Numbered from the stretch's first letter, positions 1 to 12,158 are shown. The stretch is DNA of 64,000 nt from Dillenia suffruticosa (GCA_033439265.1 JAVTVX010000002.1:11196174-11260173); one strand, 5' to 3'. Translations and numbers: made by a program. Notes: generated from the sequence alone by a model not told the origin.

Positions 1-1045
1 TTTCAAAAATTTAACTGATTGGTCCCTTCGTTAGTGACGCAACTTGTCCATTAACTGTTGACATGACAAATCAGTTGTGATGCTTCCAAAATTCTTGTAA
101 ATTCTACATAAGACCCAATCATCTAACTACAAGTTTTAGTCCTAAAATAGCTTCCAAAATCACAAATTATTTATTTTAAAAAAAATTGTTTTCTGAAAGG
201 GAAAAGTGATGCTTTGTTTTGCTTACATACTTATAAGATGTCATTTTTTCTTGAAGGCTGAGATGATCCTCATCTAATTGATTGGAATCAGAGTAGAGAA
301 ATCCAAAAATCAAGTATTGGAATCAAAGGAGAAAATCCAAAATACCCAAAAAAAATTGAAATTTGGGAACAACCCAAAATACCCAAAATATCCAAAAGAA
401 AATGGTGGCAATTGTGGATGATCGAAGCAACAAACTTTTAGGCTAGAGGTTGGACAGAGATTGCAAACGAATAGAAAGCAAGGGTGATTGATAAATTTGG
501 AGTGACAGGGAATTGAAGAAGGGTGGAGATTTCAATCTAGGCGGAGAACACGATATTCATTAAACCCATGTTCAAACCCATGTTTGATCTAGGCAAAAGG
601 TGTTCAATGTGACGCCTCCAAACATGTTCTTGGAGTGTCTCATCTTTTCTTTCTCTTGATTTGATTTTTAGCGAGAGAGTAATTTTTGGTTTCAGCGGAG
701 TCCCTAAATTCAGGGTCTAATTTTTGGTTTTAGCGAGTAAGGAGAGAGAGAGAGAGAGAGAGAGGATTCTTTTTTTTTTCTTATTTGATTTGGAGAAGAG
801 AACTGTTGACATGGTATCAAAATGTGTTTTGGGATGTTGATATGGCACTACTACGTCAGCATTTGTATGTCTAATTCATTCATCACGTCAATAATTAACA
901 AAGAGACCGGCCTCATTACTAACAGAGAAACCAATCAATTGCATTTTTGAAAGTCTTATGATTGTATTGAAGTATTTTAAAATTCAAAAATTAATTTATA
1001 AATTTGAGATAAAGTTTAGAAATCGAACATATAATTTTCTCACAG
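1..1045. mobile_element. Mutator-like non-autonomous element, left end outside window
   Basis: Bases 1-39 and the reverse complement of 914-952 match closely: both begin TTTCAAAAAT, share GATTGGT and continue into a GTTAGT block. They are arms of a long terminal inverted repeat. The right arm seems to run on past 952 to about 1045, so the window opens inside the left arm and the target duplication cannot be read. The interior holds a short GA run near 745 and no credible reading frame. Long TIRs with non-coding filling fit Mutator-like elements (family knowledge); the superfamily is an inference. Confidence 0.6.
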
Positions 1046-1836
1046 TGTAACTTTGATCATAGCCGAAAGGCCCCCAAAGGTACGGTGGTGTACCTTTAAC
1101 AACCAGCTTTGTCCCTCAGTTGAGGAGGATAATCAATGATAGGAGGAGGAACTTTTGAGCTGTTCGTGATGAAATGGTCTATTGATTTATCAACTCTGTT
1201 TTATGATGAGGGATCTACAAATGTTTGCTAACCTTGCCCAAATTCATTGTCTCCTTCATTTTATGCCTTGCTGGGGTTTTCTATCTTGTAATGTCAGGGT
1301 TTCTAGTCTACCCCTTAGAACAAAAAAAGAAAAGAAATTGTATTTTTTTTCTTTGCTAATATTTTTAATGTAGAGCTATACGCAAAGAGAGAATCACCTT
1401 TTCTATAATTATGCTAATGAGTTGTAATTTAAGGGACATATCTTTTTCTTTTTAGACATGTGAATTCAACATCTCCAATATTAAAAAAAAAATCTTTTAT
1501 GTAATTATTAAATAAATAAAAATAACTCAAATAAAACTTTTTGATATCCCAATTATAGAGTTACGTTGTGATTTAGATCTGTCTTTGACCGGCTCAGATT
1601 TGATAGCACGAACAGGGCGAGAAATGTGTCCATTCATCTTCTGAGCATTAAAAACATTATCTTCATATATATTTAATTGAGGATGGAGTGCAGAGGCCAA
1701 CGAAAACACAGGAAGAGCAACATATCCATTTATCAACATGGCTGGTGGCAGCCAAAGCTTTGAAATGATGCCCGTTTTAATAAAAAGCTAAAAAAGTGCC
1801 CCAAAATATCTCAACTATTAAAGTATCCCATCTCCA

Positions 1837-1882
<46 letters not shown>

Positions 1883-1940
1883 ACCTCTTTCTTGGATTCA
1901 ATAGACAATCCCAAAAACCCAAGTTTCCCACCCCCCCAAA
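1046..1940. other. 5' flank of the PYL gene, no gene seen
   Basis: AT-rich DNA between the inverted-repeat element and the PYL start codon. It should hold the promoter and 5' leader of the receptor gene, including the CT run at 1843-1881. I see no clear TATA box. A minus-strand open frame at 1527-1739 resembles nothing I know and is probably chance. Confidence 0.5.
1843..1881. repeat. (CT)n microsatellite in PYL leader
   Basis: About 19 CT units lie 60 bases upstream of the PYL ATG at 1941. CT-rich leaders are common in plant genes. The run creates spurious open frames on both strands. Confidence 0.9.
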
Positions 1941-2019
1941 ATGAAAGGTCACATAGAGCAATCCGAATATATCAAAAGATATCACTATCACCAAATCAAC
2001 GAGAACCAATGCAGTTCGT

Positions 2020-2024
2020 GTCTC
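2020..2024. repeat. Target site duplication of Copia A, left copy (GTCTC)
   Basis: GTCTC at 2020-2024 is repeated at 8453-8457 directly outside the other LTR. A perfect 5-bp duplication inside coding sequence shows that the element inserted into a formerly continuous exon. Confidence 0.85.
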
Positions 2025-2380
2025 TATGAAATGCTCATGCAAATCTAATACATGAATTACAAAACAAAATTGAACCAAAGAACAAGTGAAAGCAAAGTAT
2101 ACCTCCAGCCATGGATTCCGGCGACTGTAATTCCCTTCTCAGCACCTCTGGACGTGCAAGAAACCTTCCAAGTCTCAATTCTCTCTCTAGATGGTGTGTG
2201 AAACTAATGAATTGAGCTTAGAGACCCTTGCTATGGTTGCCCCTATTTATAATGGTTGTGCCATCAACAACCATTATGAGACCCATACTTTGTTACCCCT
2301 TTGGTAAGTGAAAAATTCCTTATTTTCAGGAATAGTTTTGCAGAGTATGGAGGGTGATGGGCCACCCTCCTATTCTTACA
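2025..2380 (-). repeat. Copia A 3' LTR
   Basis: It matches 8095-8452 along its whole length, apart from scattered substitutions that are mostly transitions. It ends in TTACA, next to the polypurine tract at 2381-2393. Confidence 0.9.
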
Positions 2381-2629
2381 TTCTCCCACTTGGTCCACTC
2401 ACCCAATTTGGTGGCTTTATCCAAGCCGAAACTTAATGGAAAAGGCACACATGAATTACAGTGACAAGTCCTCTAATTCAGCGAGTATTGTCTCCTGTGT
2501 ATCACAATGCATGCTACTCCCTATCCTTATGGTTACCATCTTTATGAATAAACCCTATATTTATTCGGGATCCATTTTCATGAAATTTTCTCAAAACTGG
2601 AATGTGCACAAATTCTTATATGAAAAAAT

Positions 2630-5600
2630 TCAATTTGAAATTCCATTAAAATTAAAATTTAAACTCATATTTACAATATGATCCCTGAATTTAATTGGAG
2701 GCATGCCTTCAGTCAGGGGATCAGCAAGCATACATTCGATACTTAGATGTTGGATTACAACCTTATTTTTCAATGTATGTTCCTTCATGGCTAAATACTT
2801 AATGTCGATGTGTTTACTTCGAGTACCACTCTTATTATTTTTAGCTAGAAATATCACAGCCAAATTACCACAAAAAATGCTTAATGGTTTAGGTACAGAG
2901 TCAAAAATCCTTAACCCAGCCATGAAACTTCATAGCCACACCGCCTGTGACGTAGCCTCAAAACGCGCCACAAACTCAGCTTCCATAATAGAGATTGCAG
3001 TCAATGTCTGTTTAGCACTCCTCCACGATATAGCTCCACCGACCAAAACAAAAATATATCTAGATGTTGACTTTCGAGAATCAACACAACCAGCGAAGTC
3101 GGAGTCCGAGTATCTGACCACCTCAAAATTGTCGGTCCTCCTATATGTGAGCATGTAGTTCTTGGTGCCTTGTAAGTACCGTAACACTTTTTTTGCAACC
3201 TTCCAATGCTCCAAACCAGGATTACTTTGATATCGTCCTAACATTCCAACTGCATACGCTATATCAGGTCGAGTACAGACCTGTGCATACATAAGGCTTC
3301 CAACTATGGAAGCATACGGAATATTGGTCATCTGTTCCCTTTCCAATTCTGTCTTGGGATACTGGTCCAAACTAAACCGGTCGCCTTTGACGATAGGAGA
3401 TACACTCGGTGAGCAGTCCTGCATTTTGTATTTCTTAAGAACTTTCTTAATATAGGTTTCTTGACATAGTCCGAGAATTTTATGAAATCTATCTTGATGT
3501 ATCTTAATGTCAATGATATAAGACGCATCACCTAAATCTTTCATAGCAAATTTCTTAGAAAAGAATTGTTTCACCTCATGCAACATCCCTTTATCATTTG
3601 TTGCAAATAGAATATCATCCACATACAGCACTATGAAGCAAATTTTACTCTCACTTACCTTCTGGTATATACACTGATCCACAACATTTTCTTCAAAACC
3701 AAATGAAGAGACTGTCTCATGAAATTTTAAATACCATTGGCGGGAGGTTTGTTTCAATCCATATATAGATTTATTAAGTTTACAAACCAAATTCTCACCA
3801 TCACTAGAGGAAAATCCTTCAGATTGATACATATAAACCTCTTCCTCTAGTTTTCCATTCAAAAATACAGTTTTCATATCCATTTGTTACAACTCTAAGT
3901 CAAAATGTACAACAATCGCTAAAATAATGCGGTGAGAATCTTTCTTAGATATTGGAGAAAAGGTTTCCGAATAATCGATTCCTTCCCTTTGAGTGAACCC
4001 TTTAGCAACAAGTCTGGTCTTATATTTCTCAATGTTACCAAATGAGTCAGTTTTTGTCTTAAAAACCCATTTACATCCAATGGGTTTTACCCCATCAGGC
4101 AACTTTACAAGATCCCAAACTCCGTTACTTGTCATGGAGTCTATCTCATCTTTCATGGCTTCCAGCCACAAACTCGAATCGTTAGAGCTTATGGCTTGTG
4201 AAAACGACTCAGGATCATCTATGGCACCAACATTGTAATCAGACTCTTTGAGGTAGACTACATAATCACTAGATATTGCTAACCTCTTAATCCTAACAGA
4301 TCTCCTTAATGTCGGCTCAACAGTCTCTCTAAGAAAGGGCTGTCCAACTTGACCTATTCCGATGTCAGCAGATTGTGGAATATTTTGATTGTCATCTATA
4401 ATCGGGTCAACGTTTATGGGTACTGGAGGGACGCTTTGAATGACAATCATTCTTTCACTTGAAGTGGAAGACATACTTGATAGATTCCTTTTAGAAACTA
4501 AGTCTTGAAAGGAATCCCTCCCACTAATTAAGTGATTCTCAAGAAATTTCGCGTTTCTCGATTCCACAAATCTAGTATGATAAGATAGACAATAGAATCT
4601 GTATCGCTTGGACCTCTCAACATACCCAACAAAATACCCACTAATGGTCCTTGGATCTAGTTTCTTTTCTTGTGGGTTATAAACCCTTACTTCTTACGGG
4701 TATCCTCAAATGCGTACATGTCGCAAACTGGGTTTCCAACCTTTGAACATTTCAAATGGGGTTTTGGAAATCGCCTTAGTTGGAACCCTATTTAATATGG
4801 ATATAGTCATTTTAAGAGATTCAATCCACAAAGATTTAGGCAATTTAGAGCTAGACATCATACTCTTTACCATATCCAACAATGTCCGATTTCTTTTTTC
4901 GGCCACACTATTTTCGGTCTGGAGAACCAATCATGGTATATTGGGCGACAATCCCAATTTCTTGAAAAAATCAAGCAAATGGATTAGGTGCTTGTCCATC
5001 TTCAGTATACCTCCCATAGTATTCTCCACCTCTATCTGATCTTGTTTCTCTACTTCTGTCTTGAAAACCTTAAAGGCATCCAACGCCTCATCCTTATGGC
5101 GAAGAAGATAGAGATACATATAACGTGAGTAATCATCAATAAAAGTGATGAAATACCTTTGGTCATATGAGTCCATATCAGGACAACATATGTCTGTATG
5201 AATGATCTCTAACAGATCTGAACTCCTCTTGACACATTTCTTTGATTTAATGGACTGTTTACCCTTAATACAGTCCACACAGATTTCAAAGTCACTAAAA
5301 TCTAGAGTACTAAGTACTCCATCCTTTACCAACTTTTTAACCGATATGTCCTAATCTCTGATACCATAACATAAAGGAATTTTTATTTATGGCACACCTT
5401 TTCACACCAATATGTATTGTGTTGCAACGTGTTATCTTGCAAATTAATTCTGTATAATCCGTCAATCAATAGACCTATACCAACGACATTTGAATGCAAA
5501 AGTAATGTCATTATATTATTGAATTGGAAAAAATATCCGAATTGTATAAGTTTTGATACAGAAATTAGATTTATAGAAAAATTTGGTACATAAAAAATTC

Positions 5601-5812
5601 TTTCCAACTGCAAAATATGTCCATTAGTCAAAATGAGCTTGCGATCTCCAATAGCTTCTACATGCGAGCTCAACTTGTTTCCTGAATAGATGAATTGCTC
5701 ACGGCCCATTGGTTTCTGCGAGTTTTGCAAGCCCTACAACACATTCGTAATATGAATTGAGCATCCAGAACCAATCCACCATGTGTTATAAAAAGTCTCA
5801 GTTATAAAAGAT
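2630..5812 (-). pseudogene. Copia A pol remnant: protease, integrase, RT, RNase H
   Basis: Read right to left. The protease lies near 5812-5383, where the active-site DSG is GSG (codon 5772-5770 is GGT). Integrase spans 5332-4706 with its first Asp in IIHTDICCP, the second in FIDDYSRY and the Glu in VAEKRNRTL. Reverse transcriptase spans 4567-2930 with an intact YVDD (LYVDDILFATND). RNase H spans about 3120-2630 with YSDSDFAGCVDS and IMEAEF. The frame is broken in several places, for example a TAA replacing the Gln codon at 3886-3884 and a stop near 2926. These enzymes copy the element RNA into DNA and integrate it; this copy can no longer make the polyprotein. The YVDD and motif order support Copia of the Tnt1/Tork-like type, though the lineage is only a guess. 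Confidence 0.9.
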
Positions 5813-5859
5813 TCATAACATACAAAAGAGATTTTCGTAGCTCTGACAGCAAACCATTT

Positions 5860-6705
5860 CTAAAATTTGGCACAATCCTTCTTCATGTATCCTTTCTTTT
5901 TACAAAAGAAACACGTAGACTCCTTTTTTACAATTGGGGTGGGTCCCTTTGCCTTTTCTTTCAGTTTGACTTGTCCCTTCGCCTTTTCTTTCATGATGAA
6001 ATGTGCACTATTGGTTCCCTCCTTCATTTCCATGAGCAACCTCCCTTCTTCCTGTACACACATGGTCATCAACTCATTGATGGACCATTTAACCTTTTGT
6101 GTGTTATAGGAAATTTTGAATGGACTATAAGGCTGTGGAAGGTATTCAGAATATAGTGCACTAAGAAGAATTCAGACATCTCAACCTCAAGAATCTTTAG
6201 TTGGGCTACTATATCCCAGATCCTCATGATGTGCTCGTGCACTCCGTGGATAGTGGTGAGTCTCTTCGATGAAAACTCCATAATCAAGGTGCTAGCAAGA
6301 TCTTTATTAGACGTCTCGAATTTGCTCATCAATTGTTTTAAGAAGGGCACGGACGTCATTATGTTGATTGACAGAGCCGCGGATGACAGTTGATATTTTA
6401 TCCTTAATGAATATCGTACCGAGACGATTAAATCGCTTTCAACGCTCATAAAGAGCTTTGTCCGCTGTAGAGCTGTCATCCGTTATCCTAAGCGGCTCAT
6501 CATGCCTGATAGCATAATCTAAGTCACGCCATCCCAAATTGAGAAGTATTTTCTCATTCCACACCTTATAGTTCTCACCATTTAATATGGGAATTTCAAC
6601 GATATCAATGGTTTGTATAGTTACAACAAAAATGTTTATAAATTTTAGTTGAGATTTTAACATATGTTTACCAATATAAAACATATAAAATAAATCTCTT
6701 GACAT
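5860..6705 (-). pseudogene. Copia A gag remnant
   Basis: Three overlapping pieces on the minus strand form one Gag. 6705-6439 has the N-terminal IPILNGENYKVWNEKI block, 6479-6069 the UBN2-like helical domain (LASTLIMEFSS, VHEHIMRIWDI, FLVHYILNT), and 6072-5860 a zinc knuckle. The knuckle reads CFFCKKKGYMKKDC, with Tyr where the usual CCHC pattern has His. The pieces are in different frames, so at least two frameshifts separate them. Gag packages the RNA; this copy is not translatable as one protein. The start at 6705 is only the first in-frame ATG and is not firm. Confidence 0.85.
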
Positions 6706-8076
6706 AGAAATTGCCTGTGGGCTAAATTTCTAATTCAGATTAGATTTATTATACTTTATGAAAAAATTGACAAGATTACTTAATTTCCTAATGCCTATAG
6801 GCTAATTAGGATAAATTATATAGAAAACCTTTCCCTGAATTAGAGCTTCCCTACAAGACAGCATCACTCGTGCACCAGGAAAGTTCCCAGGTAGGTGGTG
6901 GGTCACATGAGACCGCTTAAGAACCAGTCAATCTTAAACTTATCCCCGTCTTGTTGACAGGACTTTCCTGGACATGCACTTGATCTGCTGAACTCGAAAA
7001 ACCTTGTAGGAGAAAACTCTAAAGTCAGGTAGACTATCCATATAATTAGGTTATCCAATCTTATCATCTAATCATGATTAATTATTTTTAATACAACAAA
7101 AATTGTTATGGGATAAAATTTGTCACACAAAAATAAATAACCACAAATAATATTTTTTATTTTATGTGGTCAAAACTATCCTAATATATAATTTTTTTCA
7201 TATTAGAGCTGCTGTGTCCATACCCTAATAATCAGAAATCATACAAACCATAAGAATATTTTCCTTCAATTTTACGTAGGTTTTAATCTTTATTTTGCAT
7301 GCGTCTTTATATGTAAAAACCATACAAAAATTAATTTATACAAAATTATAAAGTTTCAATGATTTTATAATTTTATACGGTTCTTGATCTTTATTTGACA
7401 TGTATCTCAATGTGTAAAAGAGCATATAAAAATTAATTTGTGTAAAATACACAATTTTTCATTTATATATGATACTATAATACACATAAATCTAAAAATT
7501 TTAATTTCAAATTATCAAAAATGACCCAAATATAAATTTAAAATTAAAAACTAAATTTTTCATTTTTTTTTAAGTCCTAAGGATTAATCTGTAACATTTC
7601 AAAATAAGTTAGGACCAATCTGTAACATTTCAAGGTTTATCGGGTTTTATATAAAGGCCGGGACCAATATGCAACATCTTAAAGTTTTGTGAGATTTTGA
7701 AAGGTCACAGGGACCATATTGCAACCGATCAAAAAACGTTTTGGGCGATTTAGTAATTACAGAAAGTTTCCGAGCAAATCTATTATTTTAAAAAGTTGCA
7801 GACCAAAATGTCGTTTTGGTCTGCATCCGGGGCTTCTTCACCCGAATGGATCCCGAGGTCCCGACCCGGATCCGACGGGTCTGAATGCCGAAATATTGTC
7901 GGAAAGTGTCAAAAAACTCTATTTTTTGCTCTGAAAACATAAAATCTTCCAAAATTTCATTCAAAACTCATTTCTAACCTTAAAACCCCAAAATTTACTT
8001 AAATTTGGGCCAATTTTTTAAAAATTCAGAACCTAAAAAAATTAAAAATTTCACCGGAAAATGCAAACAGAGGTTT

Positions 8077-8092
8077 AATGGCTCTGATATCA
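8077..8092 (-). other. Copia A primer binding site
   Basis: Minus strand TGATATCAGAGCCATT starts two bases from the LTR. It differs by one base from TGGTATCAGAGC, the usual plant Copia site complementary to initiator methionine tRNA. Confidence 0.85.
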
Positions 8093-8094
8093 AA

Positions 8095-8452
8095 TGTAAA
8101 ATGCTCATGCAAGTCTAATACACGAATTACAAAACAAAATTGAATCAAAGAATAAGCGGAAGCAAAGTATACCTTTAGCCATGGATTCTAGCGATTGTAA
8201 TTCCCTTCTCAGCACCTCTAGACGTGCAAGAAGCTTTCAAATCTCTCAATTCTCTCTTTAGATGGTGTGTGAGACTAATGAATTGAGATTAGGGACCCTT
8301 GCTATGGTTGCCCTTATTTATAATGGTTGTGTCATCAACAATCATTATTGAGATCCATACTTGATTACCCCTTTGGTGAATAAAAAATTCCTTATTTTTA
8401 GAAATGGTATTGTAGGGTATGGAGGGTGATGGGCCATCCTCCTGTTCTTACG
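8095..8452 (-). repeat. Copia A 5' LTR
   Basis: It starts TGTAAAATGC on the + strand and ends TTACG where the partner has TTACA. The second GTCTC duplication follows at 8453. PYL exon 1b resumes directly after that at 8458. Confidence 0.9.
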
Positions 8453-8797
8453 GTCTCTCCAAACACATCAAAGCCCCTGTTAATCTCGTATGTTGTTCAC
8501 TGTATAAACTATCTCTCAATTTTTCCATTTTTTAATGTTTCATTGATTTGATTAAGTGATGGGCTTTGTTTTCTTGATTAGGTTTGGTCATTAGTGAGGA
8601 GATTTGATCAGCCCCAAAAGTACAAGCCCTTTGTGAGTCGGTGTGTGGTGAGTAGTGAACTGTGGATTGGGAGTCTGAGAGAGGTAAAAGTGAAATCTGG
8701 ACCGCCGGCGACTACAAGTACCGAAAGATTAGAGCTTTTAGACGATGAAGAACATATTCTTAGCATGCGAATCGTTGGTGGTGATCACGGACTCAAG

Positions 8798-10134
8798 GTT
8801 TTGAATCTCTTCCCTCCATTTGTTTCATTAAGGTTTTTGGCTTATCCTATGGCATTTGTAAGCATACATAATTTTCCCAATATAATTTCTGGTGGTCACG
8901 CGTTCTGTCAACCTCGAAATTTTAATAAATAATTTAAATATATAATTCTAAAACCCCAAATGTTATGTGTTGCCCTAAAAATTATAATCTCCGGTTACTC
9001 TCATTTGAATTTTCGGATCCAATGGAGCACATTCATTGATTGGAAAGGGGTAAAGACTAAATATACCCAATTCAATAGAGCACAATTTCATTGATTGGAA
9101 GTTGAAATTGTACCTTATTATTTCAATAACGAATAAACAATGACAAATAAGGGGTAAATGCTTCGTGACTACTGTGGTAGTCGAGCTTGGAATTAGGTTA
9201 TGCATGAAAAGACATACTAAAAGATTTATTAAATACTTTCCTGCAACTTAAGTTACAAATACTCTGTCACATGCATGGAGAATTTGGCTTCCCTTTGGCA
9301 TATATATATAGTTTTTGACTTTAGAGTTATTCTTACAGATTTAAAGTGTATTTTGTATATTCTACTTTGGTTTTTGTATTTGTGAGCATGTTTTGCCATA
9401 CAAATAAGACCGTTTTTAATGTCTTAGCTGTAGATAACCGGTGATTCAGGTGCATGTCCGCACGTCTGTTCATATTTCTCATATCTACATGTGACAACCT
9501 ACATGGTTTTTCTCACATCTGGCAAATTTCATCATACTTGGCATTACAGGGTGCCAATTGCCGAAATCTAGGCAGATAAGGAATAGAAGATGCATGAGGT
9601 GTTGGAACGCAACAACCTTGTAATCTTCATGCTCAATATATCTTATTTATGTTTACTCGACAAGGCATGAAAGAGAGAAGTCTAAAACGTTAATGAACCC
9701 CTCAGGCTGTACGGCGTTTTTAACAAAAACTAAAAAGGCTAAATGCCATAATTCTGATTGCAGAGATGGGTCTCCTGCTGATCTAGCTTGGTAATGCCAT
9801 AGATCTACAGCTGGCAGGACAATGCTATCTATCTTTGCTGCTGCATACTGATTTAAGTGGGGTCCATTACCACCTGCCCCGTTAAATATCTTTGATAATG
9901 TCATTGGTATGTTACCAAAATGTGATCTAATCAGATATCTAATCAGTTAACTTTCTTGACGTAATTGGCAAATGTTTTCTGAAGATAAGGATGATCTAAG
10001 TTTATCATTTGCGTGATTTAGATTCCAGTTAAATATTTTAGCTAAAAAGAGCAATTATAATATTTCATAGGAACACGCCCCTTAGTCATATTTGCGGTTC
10101 CCAAGTGATGTTGGTCTTTTGTTTTAATTTGCAC
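8798..10134 (+). other. PYL intron 2 with lost 3' splice acceptor
   Basis: The donor is AAG then GTTTTG at 8798. Exon 3 must start at AAC 10135, where PYL proteins read LKNY. The two bases before it (10133-10134) are AC instead of AG, in the context TTTAATTTGCAC. The nearest alternative AGs would shift the frame. A minus-strand open frame at 9653-9904 inside the intron is unrecognised. Two similar short blocks near 9019 and 9075 (GAGCACA followed by TTCATTGATTGGAA) are a small internal repeat. Confidence 0.75.
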
Positions 10135-10380
10135 AACTACACGTCAATCATTAGTGTCCATCCAGAGGTTATTGATGGAAGAGCAGGGACCCGGGTGATC
10201 GAGTCTTTTGTAGTGGATGTCCTAGAAGGAAATACTAAAGATGACACGTGTTACTTTGTCGAGGCCTTGATCAACTGCAACCTCAGTTCTCTGGAATGTG
10301 TTTCAGAGTATTTGGCCGCAAATGACCAGAAAGAGCTCAATGACGGAATTCGCGTGATTGGTTTTGATAGCATGGCATGA

Positions 10381-12122
10381 ACTGCAATGGGCAGCTGTCC
10401 ATAAATGAAGTTTTCGTGAAAATTTTGAATGGTGGTTTTCCCTCTCTATTTTCCTCTCCCCTGTTGGTGTGATGTTGTGTTACTATCAGCTTCAGTCTAT
10501 AGTTCCAATACAAACAACTAGGTTGTGCTTTCCAGTGATCATTATTTCATGTAGTTCGGTACTGTAAATATCCATGCCTAAGTGAGAATTGTCAACTCAT
10601 GCAGGCTGTTTAGTGTATGAATACATAATTTGAGGCCCAGATGCAGAACGTGTGTTTACGCTATTCAGCAGTTGTTAGTGATGCTAAAAAATTTTGGACT
10701 TTTGAACATGTAATGTTTCTGAATCATGATAACAGAGACTTGTATTACAGTAAGATAATAATGGGTATTGTAATAGAATAAGGAAGTTCAAGTTCTTAAT
10801 TTTTGTTACAATGATAGAGGAGCTTTACTGACTTCGTCTGTGAAGCTGGGCAGGGACGGGTTCTCTTGCCAGGAGGCTGATATGGCACCCCATTGTCCCT
10901 ATCCTAACTTTTCTATGAGTTAAACATATATATTTCCAAAATCAGATAATATTTTAACTAATCTGGTTTGAATATCTATGAAATCTTATTTATGGGACAT
11001 TTTTTACGGTGTAATCTTTTTATTTTTAAGTTTTAAAATTGAGATTTGATTAAGTTAGTTTCACGTTTTAGTATTGTCTTATATGATATACTATGCGTAG
11101 GACTTGTCTAATTTTGGAAAAAAAAATGTTAAAATGGTTTGATCTTGAGGTCCAAGATGCAAACAGTGTTATGTTACAATTGGGCAGTGAATGCATTCTG
11201 TTCATCTGTAAGTACGATAGCTTAAGGTTGATTTTACTGAGGACATCCAGATTAGAACTAAACCAGGTAGAGATAAGATAGGTGGCAAAAGACAAACGGC
11301 ATTTAACATGGATCAAACGCTTATAGGGTCTCACATTGAAGCAGTCTGACATTAAATGGGAGCGGATTCGGATAGACTGTTCACTTCAATGCCATTTGCA
11401 CCGTTGATGAAAATTTGAAAATTGGATCCAAACCGTAAACTCAGATGCTTAAACCAGACCCAGTAATACTAAATAAATTAATTAAATTTAACTTTACATA
11501 ATAATTTATATTAAAATACTTTAATTAAATATTTATTTAAATTGATATAAATATCAATTAATATATATCAATACGATACAACTTAATCAATTTGATTCAT
11601 AATTCACGTCATTTATTTTATCAAATAGCAAAAGCTGAGCAATAAAGCCCCAAGCGCCATCCACTCCTCCTCGTTGATTCCCACGTGTGATCGGCCCCAC
11701 TCTCTCTCTCTTCCCCGGCTGACATTATTGAAGAACAAAAGCAAAGCAATAAAAAGCAATAAAGCCACATGTGCCATCCACGACAAATGTTCGACCACTC
11801 AAATAAAAAATTAAAGTTAAAATCACCAAACTTTAAATATTAAAAAATATCAACATGTTTAAGTTAATTAATTAATTATTTAGATTCATAAAAAAATACT
11901 AAGTAATTTAATTAAAAATAAATTGATATTTATATATTAAAAAATATTATATAAAATTTAATTTATTTAGTTCATTTAACCTTGTGGAAGCACCGTGGTC
12001 CTATTCGCATGTGAAGTCGCGCCCTTTAATATTACGCGAGTGACAAACGGCGAGTGTCACTCCTACATTCGCCAACTCGTCATCGTTGAGTGATCCGCAG
12101 GTTTTTTTTTTTTGCTCATTCA

Positions 12123-12127
<5 letters not shown>
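10381..12127. other. PYL 3' region and intergenic DNA
   Basis: The first few hundred bases after the PYL stop codon are probably its former 3' UTR. From about 11460 the DNA is very AT-rich (TTAATTAAT-type runs) with one G-box-like CCACGTGT near 11680. I find no credible gene; the open frames here have no recognisable motifs. Confidence 0.5.

Positions 12128-12158
<31 letters not shown>

Larger units (their letters stand above)
2025..8452 (-). mobile_element. Copia LTR retrotransposon A, degenerate, inside PYL exon 1
   Basis: Two LTRs (2025-2380 and 8095-8452) flank a gag-protease-integrase-RT-RNase H order read on the minus strand, which is the Copia order. Next to the right LTR the minus strand reads TGATATCAGAGCC (8080-8092), one base away from the usual initiator-Met tRNA binding site. 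Next to the left LTR it reads CCAAGTGGGAGAA (2381-2393), a polypurine tract. Each LTR has lost one terminal dinucleotide on the outer side (TG to TA on the left, CA to CG on the right). By eye the LTRs differ at roughly a tenth of positions, so the insertion is not recent. The reading frames carry several stops and shifts. Confidence 0.93.
1941..10380 (+). pseudogene. PYL7-10-type abscisic acid receptor, broken by a Copia insertion in exon 1
   Basis: PYR/PYL/RCAR proteins bind abscisic acid in the cytosol and nucleus and then inhibit clade A PP2C phosphatases. Pieces seen: exon 1a 1941-2024 (28 codons, ending NQCSSCL), the Copia element, exon 1b 8458-8487 (SKHIKAPVNL), intron GT at 8488 to AG at 8581, exon 2 8582-8797 (VWSLVRRFDQPQKYKPF onward), a second intron, and exon 3 10135-10380 (NYTSIISVHPEVIDG to the stop). 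Removing the element and one copy of the 5-bp duplication restores the frame; the pieces total 191 codons, a normal length. The ABA-contact Lys (YKPF), the Tyr and Ser of NYTS, the Glu of VIESF and the Asn of CNL are present. The gate SGLPA is SGPPA, the latch HRL is HGL, and the base pair before exon 3 is AC, not AG. I see no stop codon in the exons. Confidence 0.9.

Noticed and set aside
1182..1373. 63-codon + strand frame upstream of PYL
   Set aside because: Cys/Phe/Leu-rich chance frame with no motif and no PYL similarity; exon 1 of PYL is elsewhere, at 1941.
9653..9904. 83-codon minus-strand frame inside PYL intron 2
   Set aside because: The composition looks protein-like (LWHYQARSAGDPSLQSEL), but I recognise no family and see no splice or promoter context. 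A protein search would decide; I do not call it a gene.
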